A stretch of 19,355 bases of DNA, from contig UQMR01000043.1 of the NCBI GenBank assembly GCA_900542255.1, positions 1 to 19,355 on the forward strand, given 5' to 3'. Origin of the DNA: an uncultured Porphyromonadaceae bacterium (GTDB taxonomy: Bacteria; Bacteroidota; Bacteroidia; Bacteroidales; Barnesiellaceae_A). A model generated the notes under the pieces. That model made no database searches. It was not told the DNA's origin and saw nothing but the letters and a program-made list of their open reading frames with translations. The position numbers and the translations under genes were made by a program. Below, one piece after another: positions 1 to 7,054 of this stretch (the stretch's first letter is position 1; every line of letters begins with the position of its first letter).

Positions 1-1
1 C

Positions 2-901
2 TTCAACGAGATTATGTGCAATTCGTTTACGGCCGCTTCGCTTTACGAAGGATGCGGCAACTTCTCGCCCGACCGCTTTGTGCGCCTGCTCAATCCGCTC
101 AGCAGCGACCTCGGCGTCATGCGCCAGACAATGTTGTTTGGCGGGTTGGAGAGCATAGCCCGCAACATCAACCGCCGTCGTCCCGACTTGCGTTTCTACG
201 AGTTTGGCAGTTGCTACTTCTATGATGCCGATAAAACGGCCGACGGGAACCTTACGGCAGCATACTCCGAAGAGAAACACTTGGCCTTGTGGCTTACCGG
301 TAACCGGGTCTCGGGCAACTGGGCACATCCCGATGAGAAGTCGACTATCTTTGAGCTGAAAGCCTACGTGGAGAATATCTTTACCCGCATGGGCATCTCG
401 CAGAGCGAAATGGTCGTAACACAAATATCGGACGACCTTTTCTCGGCCGCCTTGCAGATAACCACCCGAGGCGGAAAGCTGCTGGGTCACGTAGGTATAG
501 TAACCCGCAAGCTGCTCAAAAAGGCCGATATCGAGGCCGATGTATTCTATGCCGAGCTGTTGTGGGACAACATGTTGCGCCTTGCCATGCGCAATAAGGT
601 GACATATACCGAGTTGCCCAAGTACCAGTCGGTAAAACGCGACTTGGCATTGCTCGTAGATAATGCCGTAACTTTTGCCGATATAGAGCGTATCGCACAT
701 GCCGCCGACCGTAAATTGTTGCGCGAGGTATCGCTGTTCGACGTCTATGAGGGCGACAAGCTACCGGCAGGCAAAAAATCGTATGCCGTTTCGTTTATCC
801 TGCAAGACGATGACAAGACGCTTACAGATAAGCAGATAGAGGTCGTTATGAAGCGGCTGATAGCTGCCTTTGAGCAACAAGTGGGAGCCCAATTGCGATA
901 A
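2..901 (+). CDS. pheT: Phenylalanyl-tRNA synthetase beta subunit, C-terminal part (5' truncated by window edge)
   Basis: The reading frame is open from base 2, before the first ATG at 14, and begins FNEIMCNSF, which is internal to the PheT catalytic-like core, so the gene starts upstream of the window. About 299 residues are present. The last ~95 residues, from YTELPKYQSVKRDLALLV to the end, form the ferredoxin-fold anticodon-binding (FDX-ACB) domain that closes bacterial PheT. The protein pairs with PheS in a heterotetramer that charges tRNA-Phe in the cytoplasm. In known PheT proteins the beta subunit contributes editing and tRNA binding, while the active site sits on PheS. It ends in TAA at 899-901, 45 bp before the yebC-like gene on the same strand. 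No terminator lies between them, so co-transcription is likely. Confidence 0.95.
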   Translation, partial: FNEIMCNSFTAASLYEGCGNFSPDRFVRLLNPLSSDLGVMRQTMLFGGLESIARNINRRRPDLRFYEFGSCYFYDADKTADGNLTAAYSEEKHLALWLTGNRVSGNWAHPDEKSTIFELKAYVENIFTRMGISQSEMVVTQISDDLFSAALQITTRGGKLLGHVGIVTRKLLKKADIEADVFYAELLWDNMLRLAMRNKVTYTELPKYQSVKRDLALLVDNAVTFADIERIAHAADRKLLREVSLFDVYEGDKLPAGKKSYAVSFILQDDDKTLTDKQIEVVMKRLIAAFEQQVGAQLR

Positions 902-946
902 TAAGAGAATCGATATTAAAAATATAAATTAGTAAAACTAAGAAAT

Positions 947-1675
947 ATGGGAAGAGCTTTTGAATACCGCAAAGCCAGAAAACTGAAACGCTGGGGCAAC
1001 ATGTCCCGTACATTTACCAAAATAGGAAAGGAGATAACCATCGCTGTAAAAGCCGGCGGTCCCGACCCCAACGGCAACCCCCGCTTGCGTGCCTTGATGC
1101 TGAATGCCAAAGCTGCCAACATGCCCAAGGACAACGTAGAGCGTGCTATCAAGAAAGCCACCGACAAGGATGCCGGCGACTTCAAGGAGATTGTATACGA
1201 AGGATACGGCCCCCACGGTATAGCCATTGTCATAGAGACAGCCACCGACAACCATACCCGTACGGTAGCCAATATACGCAGCTACTTCAACAAAGCCGGC
1301 GGTTCGTTGGGTACAACCGGTTCGTTGTCGTTCCTGTTTGAGCACAAGAGTGTATTCCATATCAAACCCAAGGAGGGCGTTTCGCTCGAAGACCTCGAAT
1401 TGGAGTTGATAGACTACGGCGTAGACGAAGTAGAAGCCGACGATGAGGAAATCGTACTCTACGGTTCGTTCGAGTCATACAACGACATACAAAAATACCT
1501 CGAAGACAACGGTTTCGAAATCATCAGCTCAGAGTTTGAGCGCATCCCCAATGATGTGAAAGAACTCGACGCCGAGCAACGTGCCTCTATCGAGAAACTT
1601 TTGGAGCGTATCGAAGAAGATGAAGACGTTCAGAACGTATTCCACAATATGAAAGAAGAGAACGACGAGGAATAA
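947..1675 (+). CDS. yebC: YebC/PmpR-family (TACO1-like) protein
   Basis: The 242-residue product has the full YebC/TACO1 layout. It opens with MGRAFEYRKARKLKRWG, then a basic segment ending NPRLRALMLNAKAANMPKDN, the family signature, followed by the YEGYGPHGIAIVIE core and the acidic middle and C-terminal domains. The length is normal for the family. Members are cytoplasmic; some are described as DNA-binding transcriptional regulators, and others (TACO1, bacterial YebC) as factors that ease ribosome stalling on difficult sequences such as proline runs. The sequence does not separate these roles. The very acidic tail (EEDEDVQNVF to DEE) is ordinary for the family. The gene lies 45 bp after pheT without an obvious promoter and is followed by an 11-bp hairpin with a T-run, so it probably ends the transcription unit. 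Confidence 0.95.
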   Translation: MGRAFEYRKARKLKRWGNMSRTFTKIGKEITIAVKAGGPDPNGNPRLRALMLNAKAANMPKDNVERAIKKATDKDAGDFKEIVYEGYGPHGIAIVIETATDNHTRTVANIRSYFNKAGGSLGTTGSLSFLFEHKSVFHIKPKEGVSLEDLELELIDYGVDEVEADDEEIVLYGSFESYNDIQKYLEDNGFEIISSEFERIPNDVKELDAEQRASIEKLLERIEEDEDVQNVFHNMKEENDEE

Positions 1676-1698
1676 CCTCCTCATCACATACCATCATA

Positions 1699-1729
1699 AG
1701 CAGCACCTTATGCAAGGTGCTGCTTTTTT
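1699..1729 (+). terminator. Rho-independent terminator after yebC
   Basis: Perfect 11-bp stem AGCAGCACCTT (1699-1709) and AAGGTGCTGCT (1714-1724) around the loop ATGC. The T-run starts inside the stem's last base and continues to 1729. It lies 24 bp after the yebC stop, and its T-run orientation fits termination of plus-strand transcription. Confidence 0.9.
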
Positions 1730-1781
1730 ATGCCGCTTTGGCCTGAAAATTCCGCATCATGGGGTATTGGGGTAATAACCA

Positions 1782-1813
1782 TTTGGAAACTACGCATATA
1801 ATCACTACATTTG
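1782..1813 (+). promoter_or_regulatory. Bacteroides-type promoter for the MBL-fold lipoprotein gene
   Basis: An exact -33 box TTTG (1782-1785) and an exact -7 box TACATTTG (1806-1813) are separated by 20 bp. This matches the Bacteroides sigma-ABfr consensus (TTTG, 19-21 bp, TAnnTTTG). Transcription would start near 1820 and leave a leader of roughly 110 nt before the ATG at 1935. I saw no clear riboswitch-like fold in that leader. This is the best promoter match in the window. Confidence 0.7.
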
Positions 1814-1934
1814 AGCAATATCGCCGCCGCAATAATAGTATAATCTTCGCATGCCTCTCGCAGCGCGGCGTTTCGGCCATTGACAGATACGATAGAGTGA
1901 TATTTTATGAGAAGTTCAATTATTAATTATCGAC

Positions 1935-2801
1935 ATGAATAGCAAGTTAGTAAAAACGACAGGAGCGATTGTAATGTTGGCTATGACCTTTACATCATGT
2001 GTAAGCAAGAGTGGTACCTCGCAACAAGAAGAGAAAAACACCGGTGAAACAACCTCGATAGAGGGAGTGGATACGCTGCAACTGGATAATGTGACTGCCG
2101 TATGGCTGCAAGACAATGGCTCTGACAAACTGATGCCTCGCACTCTCTTTGCCGATGCCCCCGATACCCTTATCGAGCAGCTTTCCCTGCAAGAAGGCAT
2201 ACCTTCTACCGTCAGTGCGTTTTGGGTTGAGGCCAACGGCGAGCATATCCTGTTCGACGCCGGTGTAGGCGGTACCGATGGAAAACTCATGGAACGGCTG
2301 CATGCCATAGGCGTAACCCCCGACGATGTGCGTTATTTGTACCTTACCCACCTGCACTTCGACCATATAGGCGGTATGATGTGTGGCGATAGCATACGAT
2401 TCCCGCAAGCCGAGGTATATGTGGCAAAAGCCGAGTATGACGCATGGATGCAGATGCCCGCAGAGCAAAATGCAAAAGTGGTTGCAACGATGGAGGCCTA
2501 CAAAGAGCGCCTGCACCTCTTTGCTTTTGGCGATACCCTTCCCGGAGGAGTGTTGGCCATCGATGCGGCAGGACACACGCCCGGCCATACGGCATTTAAG
2601 GCAGGCAGTCTGCTGGTCGTCGGCGATATCATGCACGGGGCAGCTTTGCAGGTACCTCATCCCGAATATTGTGCCGAGTATGATATGGATAAGGCAAAGG
2701 CCGTAGAAGCCCGCCGTCGTCTTATGGAGTATGCCCGCGACAATCGGCTTACGATGGCTGGCATGCACTTGCCGGCTCCGGCCTTTCTCGACATCGAATA
2801 A
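1935..2801 (+). CDS. MBL-fold metallo-hydrolase, predicted lipoprotein
   Basis: The 288-residue product begins with a lipoprotein signal: basic N-terminus, hydrophobic AIVMLAMTFT, and a lipobox ending at Cys22. It is therefore predicted to be lipid-anchored in the envelope. The metallo-beta-lactamase fold is complete in its metal site: HLHFDH (H139, H141, D143, H144), GHTPGH (H218), VVGDIMH (D231) and a C-terminal AGMHLP (H278). This is the binuclear-zinc arrangement of the lactonase-like MBL hydrolases rather than a proven class B beta-lactamase. The substrate cannot be told from sequence. It follows a good promoter with a ~110-nt leader and converges on the META-domain gene, separated by a strong hairpin. 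Its placement near lipoprotein genes does not fix a pathway. Confidence 0.88.
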   Translation: MNSKLVKTTGAIVMLAMTFTSCVSKSGTSQQEEKNTGETTSIEGVDTLQLDNVTAVWLQDNGSDKLMPRTLFADAPDTLIEQLSLQEGIPSTVSAFWVEANGEHILFDAGVGGTDGKLMERLHAIGVTPDDVRYLYLTHLHFDHIGGMMCGDSIRFPQAEVYVAKAEYDAWMQMPAEQNAKVVATMEAYKERLHLFAFGDTLPGGVLAIDAAGHTPGHTAFKAGSLLVVGDIMHGAALQVPHPEYCAEYDMDKAKAVEARRRLMEYARDNRLTMAGMHLPAPAFLDIE

Positions 2802-2837
2802 GCCGGTATTCGGTCAGTAGAATGTTGGTATAAAAAC

Positions 2838-2869
2838 ATCGGGGGAGCATTTGCAGATGCTCCCCCGAT
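2838..2869 (-). terminator. Shared hairpin terminator between convergent genes
   Basis: Perfect 13-bp GC-rich stem (2838-2850 pairs with 2857-2869) around a 6-nt loop. Read on the minus strand it is followed by GTTTTTA, a proper U-tract for the META-domain gene. Read on the plus strand it is followed only by TGCTTTAT, a weaker U-tract, so it may also serve the MBL gene less efficiently. It sits between the two convergent stop codons (2801 and 2893). Confidence 0.85.
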
Positions 2870-2892
2870 TGCTTTATGATTTCTCTGTTACC

Positions 2893-3750
2893 TTATTTGC
2901 GGCGCAATACAAGCAGGTTGTTTTTATCTGGTATCCGATACAAACCTATATGATTGTTGTCGATAAAGCGGAATGCGTCTACATCGTTCAAGGCATCCAA
3001 TATGCCGTTTTCAATCTTCATGGCTTCGGGCGAGCACATGCGGCGTGTCGAGGCGATATTTTCAAACGCTATGCCGTTGTTTACACTCGTTGCGTCATAT
3101 TCTATGCTGCCGTTCAAGAGGTTGCAACCCGAGTTGCCGGTGATTTTTTGTGCGGCAATGTCCAGGACGACCGACGGCATCTCTTCGATATCGATGGCGG
3201 TGCCGTCGACCTCGACGATGTCCCAGTGACCGTTGAGCAACTCTCTTAACTGGCGTGAAAGGGTAGCCACAACCGCACCTTCCTCATTGAGCAGGTATAT
3301 TTTCAACTCGTCTTTCGTCTGTTTGGCCACTGCGTAGTGAGTCGTAGAACCTATGGCCTGCATTACATTGCGGTCGGTAACTTCGGGACGGCAAGCCATC
3401 ATGGTGGTGATGCATTCGCCAAACGACAGGGCGGTGCCTTCGCCCAATATCAGCGAGCCGTTGAATACGTTGCAGCCGTTATTGCCGAAAACACGGCTGG
3501 TTGCAGTGTCAAACGTAATTTGCACTGTTTTGTCGCCTACAACCGGTTTCCCGCAAGCCTCTGTGAAAAGCCACTCGCCGTTGAGCAGATTATTAGGCAA
3601 TACGGTCATGTTATATTTGCGGGTGTCGTTGTTTTGTGTCGACGTCGGGGTAGCGGGTTGTTGCACTTTCTGAGTCGTTTTGCACGACGTGGCAGCAAGC
3701 AACGCGGCAATACAAAGTGTGCCGATGAGAATGTTTCTTTTCATTGTCAT
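2893..3750 (-). CDS. Tandem META-domain (HslJ-like) lipoprotein
   Basis: The product is 285 residues; a start at 3744 (MKRN) is equally possible and would give 283. A lipoprotein signal ends at Cys23 (LLAATSC), so it is predicted to be envelope-anchored. Two META domains follow: about 55-165, with GNNGCNVFNG and MMACRPE, and about 171-284, with GNSGCNLLNG and RRMCSPE. Each carries the family's NGCN and M.C.PE motifs with the conserved cysteine pair. Each opens with LLNG.W, showing that the protein arose by duplication. META proteins include HslJ of E. coli, linked to novobiocin resistance, and a Leishmania virulence-associated family; the biochemical role is unknown. The gene is monocistronic on the minus strand, with a 13-bp hairpin downstream and a -7-like box 21 bp upstream. 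Confidence 0.88.
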   Translation of the reverse strand: MTMKRNILIGTLCIAALLAATSCKTTQKVQQPATPTSTQNNDTRKYNMTVLPNNLLNGEWLFTEACGKPVVGDKTVQITFDTATSRVFGNNGCNVFNGSLILGEGTALSFGECITTMMACRPEVTDRNVMQAIGSTTHYAVAKQTKDELKIYLLNEEGAVVATLSRQLRELLNGHWDIVEVDGTAIDIEEMPSVVLDIAAQKITGNSGCNLLNGSIEYDATSVNNGIAFENIASTRRMCSPEAMKIENGILDALNDVDAFRFIDNNHIGLYRIPDKNNLLVLRRK

Positions 3751-3768
3751 GTCAATTTTAAGTTTATG

Positions 3769-3783
3769 CGAAGATAGTGCAAA
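3769..3783 (-). promoter_or_regulatory. Putative -7 region for the META-domain gene
   Basis: On the minus strand this reads TTTGCACTATCTTCG. TATCTTCG (plus 3769-3776) differs from TAnnTTTG at one position. The same 13-mer (AAGATAGTGCAAA on the plus strand) occurs at 6897-6909, just upstream of the other minus-strand gene that starts at 6880. No TTTG sits at the usual -33 distance, so the assignment rests on position and on the recurrence. Confidence 0.4.
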
Positions 3784-3943
3784 TAAATGAGAGGTGGCAT
3801 GAAATTACTTTTTTTATAAATCCGCCGGTCTCCTTTTGTGCTTCTTGCATCATAAAGAAACAACAATCGGCATGGCCTTTTGTTGCCGCGGCATTTGCGA
3901 GTTGCCGCAACAAAGAAAAAAAGTGAAAAATACATCGAGGCAC

Positions 3944-3974
3944 TGTGGCAAGTCGCATTATTTACTTACTTTTG
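3944..3974 (+). promoter_or_regulatory. Bacteroides-type promoter for the TPR protein gene
   Basis: An exact -7 box TACTTTTG (3967-3974) has a near -33 box TGTG (3944-3947, one mismatch to TTTG) 19 bp upstream. Transcription would start only about 10 bp before the ATG at 3991. The frame is open back to 3880, but a start there would lie upstream of this promoter. The site therefore helps decide the start codon. Confidence 0.55.
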
Positions 3975-3990
3975 TTGCCATATAACTTTC

Positions 3991-6045
3991 ATGGTTGAAA
4001 TGAGGCGTCTCATATATCGTATTTTCTTGTTTATCTTTGCTATGGCGGTTTTCCCGGCAGTTGCGCAAATCAATACCGACAGGGTGATGAATATAGGGCG
4101 CAACGCGCTGTATTTCGAAGATTATGTACTCTCCATACAATACTTCAATCAGGTCATAAAGGCGAAGCCGTATTGGGCAGAACCCTATTTCTACCGCGCT
4201 GTGGCAAAGCTCAGTCTCGACGATTTTCGCGGTGCCGAGGCCGATGCCACGGCTTGTATCGACCGTAATCCTTATATGGTCGATGCCTACCAGGTGAGGG
4301 GTATAGCCCGCCAGAATATGGAAAATTATGCCGATGCCATTGCCGATTATAAGCAAGGCCTCGAATATGAGCCGCACGACCGTCCCATGCTTATGAACCT
4401 CGCCATCGCGCAGGTGCAAATCGAAAACTATCCGGCTGCCGACTCGGCCTATGTCGCCCTTTTTGCCCAATATCCGTCGTATGCTCCGGCCTACCTCTCA
4501 CGCAGCCAGTTTAACCTGATGCGGGGCGACACCATAGCGGCCCGCGCCGATGTAGATAAGGCGATAGAGTACGACAAGAACATGGCGCCGGCATACCAGA
4601 TACGGGCACACATACGTATGAAACACGACGCCGACTATAACGGGGCGCTGGAAGATATGAATATGGCCGTCCGGCTCGAACCCCAATCGCCCACTGCCTA
4701 TATCAACCGGGCATTGGTGCGTTACTATATGGATGATTTGCGCGGTGCCATGGCCGACTATGATTATGTGCTTATCATAGCCCCCGGCAATATCATGGCT
4801 CACTACAACCGCGGGTTGCTGCGTATGCAGGTGGGAGACCGCAACCGGGCCATAGAAGACTTTACGGCCGTGCTTACCCAAGAGCCCGACAACTACTTTG
4901 CCCGATACAACCGAGCCATTCTCTATGATATTTTAGGACAGTATGCCGATGCCATTGCCGACTATGATGCCGTGCTCGAAGTCTATCCCGACTATATAGG
5001 CGGCCTCTATGCCCGTTCCGAGGCTAAACGCAAGTCGGGCGATTTACGGGGCGGCGAGGCCGACTTCAACAAGGCATACGCATTGCAGGAAGAGGCCAAG
5101 AAAGACCCCGAGCGCGCCGTAGAAGCGGTAGAGAAGGCTGCCTCCAAGGCCGAACGTACCGAGTCGGATAAGAATATCAATAAATTCGACCGCCTTCTGG
5201 TTGCCGACAATGATGCGAGTGAGGCCTTTGCTCCCAAGTACGAGAGCAAGGTGCGAGGTCGTGTGCAGGACCGCAATGTGCGGGTATCTATGCAGCCCAT
5301 GTTTGTGCTTACCTATTATGAGCGTCCCAACGAGTTGCGTCCGTCGAACTTCTTCTCCGATGAGCTCGACTATCTCAACGGGTTGCAGGCATTCCCATAT
5401 AGGCTTGTGCTTACCAACGACGAGGCGATACTCACCACATCGCAAATCAATGAGCGATTCTTGTCTATCAATCGATATGACCGCCATATAGATACCCTCA
5501 GCACCCCCGATCCGCTGGCATATTTCGGGCGTGCCATAGACATGATGCTTATACAGGATTATGCCGGCGCGTTGGCCGACCTCGACCGCGTGATAGAGCA
5601 AAGCCCTCAATTCATGCTGGCATACTTCGAGCGTGCCGTGGTGCGTTATAAAAATATGGAATACCGCCGCAGGCAGCAGGCCGGTACGACGACGCAGTCG
5701 TCGGCTTCTCCGACAGTGGGGATGCCGATGCAACTCAACCCCGAGGCTGTGGAGTATGACCTTATATACCGCGACCTTGCTCGCGTATTGGAGCTTTCGC
5801 CTCGTTTCTATTATGCTTACTACAATAGGGGTAACCTCTATTTTGCACAACAGGATGTAGCCTCGGCCATAGCCGACTATACCGATGCCCTGCGCTTGCA
5901 GCCCGATTTGGCAGCCGCCTATTTCAATCGCGGGTTGGCCTATCTAAAAGCCGGTGACGAAGCCAAAGGGCGTGCCGACCTTTCAAAGGCAGGCGAGCTG
6001 GGTATCATGGCTGCCTATAATATCCTGAAACGCCTGGGCGATTGA
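3991..6045 (+). CDS. Secreted/periplasmic TPR-repeat protein
   Basis: I start this at 3991 (MVEMRRLIYR, 684 residues; 4000 is possible). Residues 1-26 then form a good signal peptide ending AVAQ, and the promoter lies just upstream; the open frame before it gives no plausible leader. About ten tetratricopeptide repeats fill residues ~30-365, with clear 34-residue units such as YADAIADYDAVLEVYPDY. A charged helical linker (366-400) leads to a ~100-residue non-TPR segment (about 400-500, rich in aromatic and polar residues). One TPR (505-550), a Thr/Ser/Pro stretch (560-580) and further TPRs (585-675) follow. TPRs are protein-binding scaffolds, and an envelope scaffold is the likely role; the partner is unknown. 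The gene converges on the SPOUT methylase gene with only 28 bp between the stops and no terminator hairpin. Confidence 0.85.
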   Translation: MVEMRRLIYRIFLFIFAMAVFPAVAQINTDRVMNIGRNALYFEDYVLSIQYFNQVIKAKPYWAEPYFYRAVAKLSLDDFRGAEADATACIDRNPYMVDAYQVRGIARQNMENYADAIADYKQGLEYEPHDRPMLMNLAIAQVQIENYPAADSAYVALFAQYPSYAPAYLSRSQFNLMRGDTIAARADVDKAIEYDKNMAPAYQIRAHIRMKHDADYNGALEDMNMAVRLEPQSPTAYINRALVRYYMDDLRGAMADYDYVLIIAPGNIMAHYNRGLLRMQVGDRNRAIEDFTAVLTQEPDNYFARYNRAILYDILGQYADAIADYDAVLEVYPDYIGGLYARSEAKRKSGDLRGGEADFNKAYALQEEAKKDPERAVEAVEKAASKAERTESDKNINKFDRLLVADNDASEAFAPKYESKVRGRVQDRNVRVSMQPMFVLTYYERPNELRPSNFFSDELDYLNGLQAFPYRLVLTNDEAILTTSQINERFLSINRYDRHIDTLSTPDPLAYFGRAIDMMLIQDYAGALADLDRVIEQSPQFMLAYFERAVVRYKNMEYRRRQQAGTTTQSSASPTVGMPMQLNPEAVEYDLIYRDLARVLELSPRFYYAYYNRGNLYFAQQDVASAIADYTDALRLQPDLAAAYFNRGLAYLKAGDEAKGRADLSKAGELGIMAAYNILKRLGD

Positions 6046-6073
6046 GTTCCCGTTCTATTCGTTACCGACTCCC

Positions 6074-6880
6074 TTATTCCTTTCGCAGGCGTAACTCCCA
6101 GAAGGCTACGGCCGATGCGGCCGCCACATTGAGCGAGTCTACGCCGTGGGCCATAGGTATGCGGGCCACATAGTCGGCCTCGGCGATGATAGAGTGGGGC
6201 AGCCCGTCACCCTCGGTGCCCATGATGATGGCAAGCCGCGGTTCGTTGGCAATGATAGGGGCGTCTATGGGCAGCGAACGGTCGGTGAGAGCCATGGCTA
6301 CGGTACGAAATCCGTAGTTGTGCAGGTCGGTGAGGGGTTCGGTTATCCACGTCCACGGTACCAGAAATACAGAGCCCATAGAGACACGTACGGCACGCCG
6401 GTTCAGCGGGTCGCACGAGTCGGGCGTGAGCAGTACGCCGTCTATTCCCAAGGCTGCCGCCGAGCGGAATATGGCACCTATATTGGTTGTATCTACCACC
6501 CCTTTTATTACTACGATACGCTTCGACGGGCGGCATATCTCCTCGACAGAGGGCATAGGCCTGCGGCGCATGGCACACAATACGCCTCGCGTAAGCGTGT
6601 AGCCGGTGAGTTGCGCCAATAGTTCGCGCTCGCCTGTATATACGGGTATGTCGGGGCATTGAGCTATAATGTCCGAGGCATCGCCGTCAATGTGCCGCCG
6701 TTCGCACAGCAATGCGACAGGCTCATAACCGGCTGTCAGCGCCACACGTATCACTTTGGGACTTTCGGCTATAAATATACCCTTGTCGGGTTCCAGTCGG
6801 TTGCGCAGCTGTGCTTCGGTAAGAGTACCGAACAGCTCTACACCGGGATGCTGCAATGATGAAATCTCTATGATAGCCAT
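6074..6880 (-). CDS. TrmH/SpoU-family (SPOUT) RNA 2'-O-methyltransferase
   Basis: The product is 268 residues. Residues ~1-105 resemble the substrate-binding domain of 23S rRNA methylases of the RlmB/TsnR type (FIAESPKVIRVAL, TRGVLCAM). The SPOUT catalytic domain follows with its three motifs intact: TTNIGAIFRSAAA (131-143), MGTEGDGL (220-227) and IPMAHGVDSLNVAAASAV (241-258). Together these form the trefoil-knot SAM site. The family transfers a methyl group from SAM to a ribose 2'-OH in rRNA or tRNA in the cytoplasm. The exact target cannot be assigned, so I give no symbol. The gene is alone on the minus strand, with its own -7-like box, and faces the TPR gene at its 3' end. Confidence 0.92.
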   Translation of the reverse strand: MAIIEISSLQHPGVELFGTLTEAQLRNRLEPDKGIFIAESPKVIRVALTAGYEPVALLCERRHIDGDASDIIAQCPDIPVYTGERELLAQLTGYTLTRGVLCAMRRRPMPSVEEICRPSKRIVVIKGVVDTTNIGAIFRSAAALGIDGVLLTPDSCDPLNRRAVRVSMGSVFLVPWTWITEPLTDLHNYGFRTVAMALTDRSLPIDAPIIANEPRLAIIMGTEGDGLPHSIIAEADYVARIPMAHGVDSLNVAAASAVAFWELRLRKE

Positions 6881-6894
6881 ACAAATATTTTTTG

Positions 6895-6909
6895 TAAAGA
6901 TAGTGCAAA
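6895..6909 (-). promoter_or_regulatory. Putative -7 region for the SPOUT methylase gene
   Basis: The minus strand reads TTTGCACTATCTTTA. TATCTTTA (plus 6895-6902) differs from TAnnTTTG only at the last base and lies 15 bp upstream of the start codon. It shares 13 identical bases with the site upstream of the META-domain gene. No convincing -33 TTTG is present. Confidence 0.4.
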
Positions 6910-6981
6910 CGGGAGGAATTACTGCCCATAATGCAGCTGCATATTGACAATCATTAACATGTATGACGATATATATATTGC

Positions 6982-6989
6982 TAACTTTG
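6982..6989 (+). promoter_or_regulatory. Exact -7 box upstream of the 7055 gene
   Basis: TAACTTTG matches TAnnTTTG exactly, 65 bp before the ATG at 7055 in an AT-rich stretch. No TTTG is found 19-21 bp upstream, so the -33 element is weak or absent. Confidence 0.45.
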
Positions 6990-7054
6990 CAATAATGAAT
7001 AACAGAAAGCGAGATTCAGAGAAGACACACGAACTAACAATTTAGATATCTGAT

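Noticed and set aside
2851..3249. 132-residue open frame antisense to the META-domain gene
   Set aside because: It overlaps a gene with clear domain motifs and starts inside the terminator hairpin, so it is a frame shadow.
3880..3990. In-frame extension of the TPR protein to an ATG at 3880
   Set aside because: It would start upstream of an exact -7 promoter box, and it replaces the clean signal peptide by a segment without family character.
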